The position numbers and the translations under genes are program-made. Under the pieces are notes generated by a model. It saw only the letters and a list, made by a program, of their open reading frames with translations, was not told the DNA's origin and ran no database searches. A stretch of DNA of 64,000 nucleotides from Blastomussa wellsi (taxonomy: Eukaryota > Cnidaria > Anthozoa > Scleractinia > Plerogyridae), in assembly GCA_947652115.1 (NCBI GenBank), contig OX393562.1, positions 26,880,975-26,944,974 of the forward strand. The letters run 5' to 3'. This document shows, one piece after another, positions 57,801-64,000 of the stretch (positions within the stretch are counted from its first letter, which is position 1; each line of letters starts with the position of its first letter).

Positions 57801-60237
57801 TATATAGCGCATCTTTTTCTCAATGTTTGTAAAGATTTTGAGGTGTTTCTTCCACTGTTTTTAATAAAACTATTATTTCACTCCCGCTTGTTGAATATGA
57901 GATGGTTATAGCCAACTCGGGGCTACGCGAGTTGTTGGCTATCTACCATCTCATATCCAATAAGCGTGCTCGTGGAATATTTGTTAAATATTTGCTTCGT
58001 GATTTAATTGGTCCACATTACTAGATTGCATATGTCCCCTTTGGTTGATTAGAGTTTTACGACACTTGATTGAAAATCGCCCTATCAGGCTAGCTAGGGA
58101 CTTGATATCATAGGATCACGGAACATTGGCTAGTTAGAACCTTTAATTATCTGATTTCCGCAATATGGGCACTTAAGGCAATACCAAAAGCAACTTACTT
58201 TTGCCTGTTAATTTTCCGTGCTTTGATCCATGTTGTTTTATGATATCACTTAGGAAAGATCTTTTAACACGAACTGATTGTTGACTTTTAGAAATGGAAT
58301 CTCCCTCATCGGGAGAAAGCGCGGTGTGAATATCACTAGTAACAATAGCCACTCCATATCTAAAATAGGAATAAGCACAGTTACTCTAAAGCTGGCACAA
58401 CAATTTTTCAATACAAGAATACTCCAAAATAATCCATAAAAATATCGAAGAGAAGAGTCCTATCTCTCACTATTTTCCTTACTTCGAATTTTTATTAAAC
58501 TAAATGCGTGCAATTGACGTGTTACAACGGGAACTAGAAGGCCAATATCAGATAACTTTCACGCCATTTTGTTTTAAAAACTGAAGTCCCTTGATAGGTG
58601 CAATTCTGTGTAAAACGGTACCAGAAGACAGCAGTAGACACAAGTACACGTTGCCGACCTATATTTCTGAAATCCATGCATCTTTACCACCGGTTAGGTT
58701 GTTTATATTTTTAATATGGTACCGGTCGGTATTTATATTTTATTGCGATATCAACCATTTATATATCGTGACATTTTCCAAGGAGTATGAGCAAGAGATG
58801 ACATCATATTATTTCTCTAGCCTTTCGTTATAATTTTTTTTCGCAAGGCCAATCTCACCGACTATATGTTACTGTTTTAAAGACAGGTTAAATGTCGATC
58901 GCAATTAAAGATTTTGTTGCTGTTTTTTCTTTACTGGTGCCTGTAAAAAAATCTACAGATCACGAAAATAAAGCCAGTGAAAAGTATATCAACTATATGT
59001 CACTCTGACCGTTGTCCAATGGAATTCCTGCATGTGCCAACAAACACTTCGTATACATAAACAACTGGAAAAGGGGCAGAAATGTTATTCTAATTACACA
59101 TTTTACCCGTTATGGGAGTGTAAAAAATGGAAAAGAATATTAAATTATCTTGCTTCGAAAACAAATGAAAAAAAAAATGATGTTCCCGAGCAAACCATGT
59201 TATTTAATGGTCGCGATCTGTATACACAAGCGTCAGATCGAGCTTACATCTTATTAACGATAGACTAAATAGACTAAATAATTTTCTCGTTAATTCGGCT
59301 GAAATCCAGCTTCAGATCCCTTGTTAAATAATTGGCGCGGTTTATAGCAAAGAAATGCTAAAATATATGGCAGATGATCGGTCATTGCATATCAGATGAT
59401 CAGCCATTGCTGTACAAGTTGTCGGACACGATAGACGCATTTATTTTTAGCGTCCGAAAGCGGCGAATTCAAACAAGACTGGACGCCGAGGTCTATACCC
59501 GTCTTATGCGCAGGTTGCTTGTTGTAATAAAACTACAGGACAAAATGTCAAAACTTCTCCTGATATTAAAAAAAACACATATATTTTGGGTTCAAAGAAA
59601 TATTGCCAAAAGCAAGATCAGCATTCCATAAAAGCCGCTGCCATGGTGAATGAGGTCGAAGTATCGCAAATTTATTCTTTATCCTTACAAACGTCGAAAC
59701 TGTTATCCCACTGCACGATACAAAAGGCAGGGTATTCTTGATCTTGGTCGCAAAAGATTCATTAAAAGCTGAAAAATGCATCCCGTTTTGAAATATCTGC
59801 TCGGCCTGAAACAGAACACTGATTTACAGGGAAAAAACAAGGTTCAGACTGATATGAAAATAGAGTGGGGCAAAAAAACAAGAATTAATTTCTTCGAGGA
59901 GACAAACCAATGACATTATTATCTCTCACTGATCAACGAAATTTAATTGCAAGCATTTATCTCTTGCTTTTAATTAAGCAAAAATCAAAGCATGTCATCA
60001 GTTACTGCTCAGTTCTAAAAGTTTTAGTCAAATTCTTCAACGGCCAAAAAAAATGTTGGGCCGTTTTGAACTTTGTTGAAAAGATCAGCCGGAAATATCG
60101 GAAGTGTTCGTCTCTCGTAAAGGAAAATGGTTATTATAGGATTATTGATAGCAAAACACATGGTCTACAATAAATGATTAGCATCAGTAAACACTTAAAG
60201 CCATTGGAACTTACAGGAGCAGAAAGATGAACCTCAT
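48431..60237 (-). CDS. Gene B: secreted Arg-rich W-repeat protein, paralogue of gene A
   Basis: Fourteen exons chain with matching phases into 3,684 nt (1,227 residues plus stop). The N-terminal six exons correspond one to one to gene A (signal peptide, pro-region with RVKR, linker, FTV exon, two Cys exons). Then come a mixed Arg exon and six large exons of W repeats, most with a poly-Arg run inside, and a final Ser/Thr/Pro-rich acidic exon. No ILEI domain was found in it. The large exons use phase 2 introns, unlike gene A. An alternative shorter end (stop at 49036, 1,094 residues) is possible. Predicted to be secreted; the function is unknown. Confidence 0.87.
48475..48555. repeat. Coding tandem repeat of about 30 bp
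   Basis: Three units encoding DSPPTAA-type repeats in the acidic tail exon of gene B. Confidence 0.75.
49011..49016 (-). promoter_or_regulatory. Possible poly(A) signal (AATAAA) for the short form of gene B
   Basis: AATAAA on the minus strand about 20 bases after the in-frame TGA at 49036. It would suit a transcript that does not splice exon 13 to exon 14. Confidence 0.45.
49044..49630 (-). CDS. Gene B exon 13: last W-repeat exon, alternative end at 49036
   Basis: 587 nt (phase 2 to 1) if spliced at the GTATGT donor; without splicing the frame runs on to a TGA at 49036. Units: GRRPWRSLRRVTRRLKLIIR, GRWTIRYRGRRRRVTLRG, RRFGIHIRGRLKYVPARRG. There is no poly-Arg run in this exon. It has a CC pair (VRKCCNELRAVLNG) and ends KGSGPFGFNMRG. 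Confidence 0.84.
49775..50203 (-). CDS. Gene B exon 12: W-repeat exon with internal poly-Arg
   Basis: 429 nt, phase 2-2. Units: GKRWRRVRNVRRRLRIRVKG, GKLRFFYKNRWRRP, an Arg run ending RRYEQHNGKIVLKYGGKFRR, then GRLRFRVGTKYYDLR. Confidence 0.84.
50661..50735 (+). mobile_element. tRNA-like SINE fragment
   Basis: GGCATGGTGGCCTACTGGTA and GCGTTGGACT resemble the 5' half of the family 2 tRNA-like head. It begins about 30 bases from the exon 11 donor of gene B. Confidence 0.45.
50762..51109 (-). CDS. Gene B exon 11: short W-repeat exon
   Basis: 348 nt, phase 2-2, the shortest of the large gene B exons. Units: RYKLFARVKGRWRKVVIRRR, RPVIRVGGRYIVLRV, RVGRFWRPVFRRRAKFFFRY. The Arg part is interrupted by Pro, Gly and Trp. 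A tRNA-like SINE fragment lies just beyond its donor. Confidence 0.83.
51331..51777 (-). CDS. Gene B exon 10: W-repeat exon with internal poly-Arg
   Basis: 447 nt, phase 2-2. Starts YRSRKAGKIMLRYRNRWRYL; then GKIRILVRGKYRSLRFRRG, an Arg run with Met and Leu, and KVRKIFRWKGRLTFRLGGRR. TTACAG-type acceptor (CTACAG) and GTAACA donor. Confidence 0.84.
52171..52608 (-). CDS. Gene B exon 9: W-repeat exon with internal poly-Arg
   Basis: 438 nt, phase 2-2. Starts YRNGRIGIIYGRRRRWVRR; units RRWRLLRYRHGKPRIRFR and GRVQISYEGRWSSPRTR; a central Arg/Lys/Ser run; ends VWFKRRFRKIYKRGRRLMMR. A Glu in the ISYEGRW unit is one of very few acidic residues. Confidence 0.84.
52803..52995. repeat. Dispersed repeat shared with 27255-27320
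   Basis: ATAGATTTAGCCAAGCCTAA and GGAGCTCC(G/A)TATTTTT occur in both places; the end at 52995 carries GGAGCTCCGCTA. Confidence 0.55.
53233..53685 (-). CDS. Gene B exon 8: W-repeat exon with internal poly-Arg
   Basis: 453 nt, phase 2-2. W units such as GRLVVRSRGRYRRIKLM and RRLKIRYGRKWNVVRRK flank an Arg run, then GKWIRVYRRGRYLRGRI. Gene A keeps these parts on separate exons. Confidence 0.84.
53902..54106 (-). CDS. Gene B exon 7: mixed Arg and W-repeat exon (phase 1 to 2)
   Basis: 205 nt, the exon where the intron phase changes from 1 to 2. It begins SRARSRAQKRRQRWRRR, has an Arg run, then RRRWRPIVKWRGGYKMRYRR. The acceptor is AAAAG with a weak pyrimidine tract, chosen because it alone keeps the phase; the better CCAG just upstream would shift the frame. 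Confidence 0.68.
54240..54385. repeat. Cluster of CTCATGAGAGT-like repeats
   Basis: At least six copies of ATGAGAG or its inverse in 150 bp, partly palindromic, in the intron between gene B exons 6 and 7. Confidence 0.65.
54590..54637 (-). CDS. Gene B exon 6: second Cys exon
   Basis: A 48-nt phase 1-1 exon: WRQNANLVHLCITFR. Counterpart of gene A 38852-38899; WR-NANLV and C-T are kept. Confidence 0.83.
55130..55174 (-). CDS. Gene B exon 5: first Cys exon
   Basis: A 45-nt phase 1-1 exon: LGPRPQLSNMCLSK. Counterpart of gene A 39150-39194 with the Cys conserved. Confidence 0.82.
55549..55865 (-). mobile_element. tRNA-derived SINE copy, family 3
   Basis: The tRNA-like part (about 55627-55700) is flanked on both sides by GAAAGTGAGAGATGATC-type sequence; shares GAGCGAGGTCAATTTATTGAG with the 40797 copy. 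Confidence 0.68.
56247..56288 (-). CDS. Gene B exon 4: FTV segment
   Basis: A 42-nt phase 1-1 exon: SHDGFTVGNVHISG. Counterpart of gene A 39498-39551. Confidence 0.75.
57089..57139 (-). CDS. Gene B exon 3: short linker
   Basis: A 51-nt phase 1-1 exon: GTRIINYTKNATKADA. It contains N-Y-T and N-A-T sequons. Counterpart of gene A 40116-40172. Confidence 0.75.
57660..57780. repeat. Inverted repeat with 24-bp arms
   Basis: GGTCAAGATGGCGGGATATT at 57664 and its exact inverse ending at 57780. Related GGTCAAGATG sequence also at about 57510. Confidence 0.75.
57866..57986. mobile_element. Fold-back MITE, copy 2
   Basis: Hairpin AATATGAGATGGTTATAGCC ... GGCTATCTACCATCTCATAT around GGGCTACGCGAG; same architecture as 46717-46831. 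Confidence 0.7.
58199..58359 (-). CDS. Gene B exon 2: pro-region and RVKR site
   Basis: 161 nt, two codons shorter than in gene A. It encodes the signal peptide end, an acidic stretch (ALSPDEGDSISKSQQ), the RVKR site and SFLSDIIKQHGSKHGKL. Conservation with gene A around the site supports processing by a furin-type protease. Confidence 0.85.
60215..60237 (-). CDS. Gene B exon 1: start codon and signal peptide onset
   Basis: A 23-nt coding part reading MRFIFLL, phase 2 donor GTAAGT. With the next exon it gives MRFIFLLLYGVAIVTSD, nearly the same as gene A. No promoter motif is evident; a GC-rich hairpin lies about 600 bp upstream. Confidence 0.83.
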
Positions 60238-62546
60238 ACTCACTGAAGTGGCCCAAATCAAAGAGAGACAACTGGACAATGGCTCAAACTTCTCGCCTCG
60301 CTCGATTGATATGTGCAGTCGTCTTCCGTGCATTAATTTATTGTTTAATTTAGTCGCAGTGTGTTTATGATACAGCAGTTCGACTTCTGAGTACTGTTAC
60401 CAGAAGCAATTAACACAACAAAAAAGGGAACGGAAACAAAGAATATCAACTCATAGGTTGTTTGACCGATCAGTTAAATCAGTGTTTTTTTTTTGAAATG
60501 AGTTCAGGGAATATGGAAGAGAATTATTTGTAGAGAAAGTCATAAGTCACAAGGAACTAGGGAAAGCAACGAAAAGAATATCAAGAATTATAGAGGGGAA
60601 CAAATTAGACTATACATAAGAAATGCAAATTGCATTACGATTTTTACAAATTTATAGATTTGTTTTAGGTGTTTTTAATGTACTTCAGTTATCTCGTATT
60701 ATTCTCCATTTTTAAAAACTATTTATGATAACTATCACTTATCAGTTATCAGTTCTATTTTATTTCTTCGTCTCCCAGGACCTCTCTAAAACTCGTTCCA
60801 ACGAGTGAGTCTATTGGGTTTAAATTAGCCGGCGAGCAGGCTCCGGCTAGACGGGGTGGGTCGGGGGCGGTTTACCCACCCCTACCCACCCCCGGAGCCT
60901 GTTCACAGGCTAGGTTTAAATGTTCTTAGAAAAAAAAAGAAAGGAAAAAGACTAAAAAAATAACCGAATTGCCTTTTTTTGGTTTTACTATGCATAAGAC
61001 CTTTCTTATTATATTATCCATGTGTAGCTTGTTTTGTAATCTACATTTCCTTTGAAGACTAAACAAGGCGCGAGAATTCGCAACCTCCAAACCCTTCCTA
61101 CAACCAAGCCCTTGATCATAGACGCCTCTCCTCTCGCATACTTTCATACAACAAATATCATGCAATACAGCCCTTCAAATTGTATAACAAATACGCCCAG
61201 AGTAAGTGACACAATATCACGGATACACGAGATAAAAACCAAAAGCAAACGCCATGAAACTCGCAACTTCAGGATTGTCGTTATGTGATTGGAAATGCAT
61301 TATCCTGGTGGAATTTCCGAGTCTACTAATTTACAAATTAAATGTACAGGGTATCTTCATAACTATTGACTTTAAAAGTTAAGATTGCTTTACTCAAAAT
61401 TTAACTTGATACAAATGAATACGGCACGCCTGACCTGACAAAGACTTTTCCACGCAAATCGCGTAATATATCAAAAATTTAAACTGCTACAGTAACTCAA
61501 AAACAAAAACTTGGGCAGGTACAATATGTGCATTTTTTATTTTCCAAAACAGTTGAATTCATATCATAACTAATTTGGAAAAGTTGAAAACTTCCATTGA
61601 ATCTCGAAGCCATGAAATCGGCTTCTGTTGCAGCAACAACGAGGATGTCAGTGCAATCAGGCCTCCAGATAAGGTCGAGGCCTTTCAGCTTCAAATTGCT
61701 TCTAAAAACGAGGAAACTCAAACAATTGTTCCGCTCCTTTTCCACTGAGAAAAAGGCTGGAGCTCCCTTGGCCAAGTTGAATACTTCTTGAGTGGAAAAA
61801 CTAAATAATGACAATCGCGATGTTCTTTCTATCTTATCATCTTCCGATACTTGGGTGAAAGTTTGACAGTGCCAACTTCCAGACTTCGATTCCGATACCC
61901 GCTATTAAAATAAAGCAGCTAACGTGAAAACTACAACATAAAATGACGTGATCAGTACAATGAAATGCTACTTTAATTTTGGCACTAATAGCGCTTCCAG
62001 TACTGAGCCCCTTGACACGTCATTGCATTGGGATCTCACTATATCTTACTAAATTTTATTGCAGACGAAATAAATTAAAAATGCAATACAGCTTAACACG
62101 GATTGCAAAGGCAGGGGAGAACAGACCAATTCCGCGAACGTGTTTACATCCTTGATGCTTCATTTGGAAGGTTACAATTCGTATTCCCGTGCACTCAGTT
62201 GCTTGTGGCAAATAGAACAGTTGTAATCTACCAACTGACTAATCACGCGATCTAAATTGACCAGTTAAATCATTTGTCCCCAGAGCCACTTGCTCCTCGT
62301 GCACAGGCCCAGCCGGCTTAGAGGGAATTTCACACTCCCTTGCATTGACACTCCCAGATTAAAATAAAAGCAAGAGGCTTCAATTATAACAACATTTCCG
62401 TGACTTGTTTATTTGTTTTTAGTGAGCCATACACTTATTTTAAATACAAGCTTCCAAAAATTCCATATTATTTCCTAGATCCCACCCACATCCATTTTGA
62501 GACACGTGTGTGCTTCTGCTAAGCAGGCTTTAGGTTGACAAGCACT
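60238..62546. other. Intergenic region between gene B start and fucose synthase 3' end
   Basis: No gene recognised. The minus-strand frame 61497-61814 has no motif I know. A GC-rich inverted repeat lies at 60837-60902. Confidence 0.55.
60837..60902. repeat. GC-rich hairpin with G-runs upstream of gene B
   Basis: CAGGCTCCGG and CCGGAGCCTG pair around GGGGTGGGTCGGGGG / CCCACCCCTACCCACCCCC. Could form a hairpin or G-quadruplex; about 600 bp before the gene B start codon. Confidence 0.65.
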
Positions 62547-63878
<1,332 letters not shown>

Positions 63879-64000
63879 CTAAAAATACAAAGAAAGAACA
63901 TTGACCAACTAAACCATTTTTACTAAAGCTGTACTTCAACAAATTTTTAGGCCATAATAATGATATGTGTAAAGATATATTGCAAATTAATGCCATGTTA

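Noticed and set aside
61497..61814. 105-codon minus-strand frame between gene B and gfus.
   Set aside because: No motif, no splice context and typical length for chance frames; left as unassigned.

Overview
This looks like metazoan nuclear DNA, most likely from an anthozoan cnidarian and plausibly a stony coral. The grounds are AT-rich, intron-rich sequence, many tRNA-derived SINE-like copies, fold-back MITE-like elements, non-LTR retrotransposon fragments, and an animal-type GDP-L-fucose synthase gene. The organism assignment is inference.

Almost the whole window is taken up by two related genes on the minus strand, described here as gene A and gene B. Gene A starts at about 43,656 and runs leftwards to the edge of the window. 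I could chain 43 exons, ending with one at 611-1114. Every splice phase matches and no junction codon is a stop, giving an open frame of 3,012 codons. Gene B (60,237 down to 48,431) chains from 14 exons into about 1,227 codons. Both begin with the same modules: a 23-nt first exon that opens a signal peptide (MRVFFLL / MRFIFLL), a short acidic pro-region ending in a furin-type RVKR site, and small exons carrying a conserved pair of cysteines.

The remainder is extraordinarily rich in arginine. It is built from three module types. (1) W exons of 150-170 codons are made of a basic/aromatic repeat of about 18 residues (like RGRWYLRYRRRLQRLRIK). (2) R exons of 9-73 codons are close to pure poly-arginine. 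(3) ILEI/FAM3-type domains, five in gene A and none recognised in gene B, each split over three exons. Gene A modules are nearly all symmetric phase 1-1 exons. The large gene B exons are phase 2-2 and hold W repeats and a poly-Arg run inside single exons. Gene B ends in a Ser/Thr/Pro-rich acidic tail on a separate last exon, with a possible alternative upstream stop and poly(A) signal.

Layout: 1-610, repeat-like sequence; 611-16,348, gene A W and R exons; 17,407-34,696, five ILEI modules with Arg linkers; 35,124-43,656, gene A N-terminal part; 43,657-48,430, intergenic with repeats; 48,431-60,237, gene B; 60,238-62,546, intergenic; 62,547-63,878, last four exons of GDP-L-fucose synthase (minus strand, continuing beyond the right edge). 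I do not recognise the Arg-rich ILEI proteins as a described family. A secreted, heavily cationic, possibly glycan-binding or proteolytically processed protein is the most I can infer.
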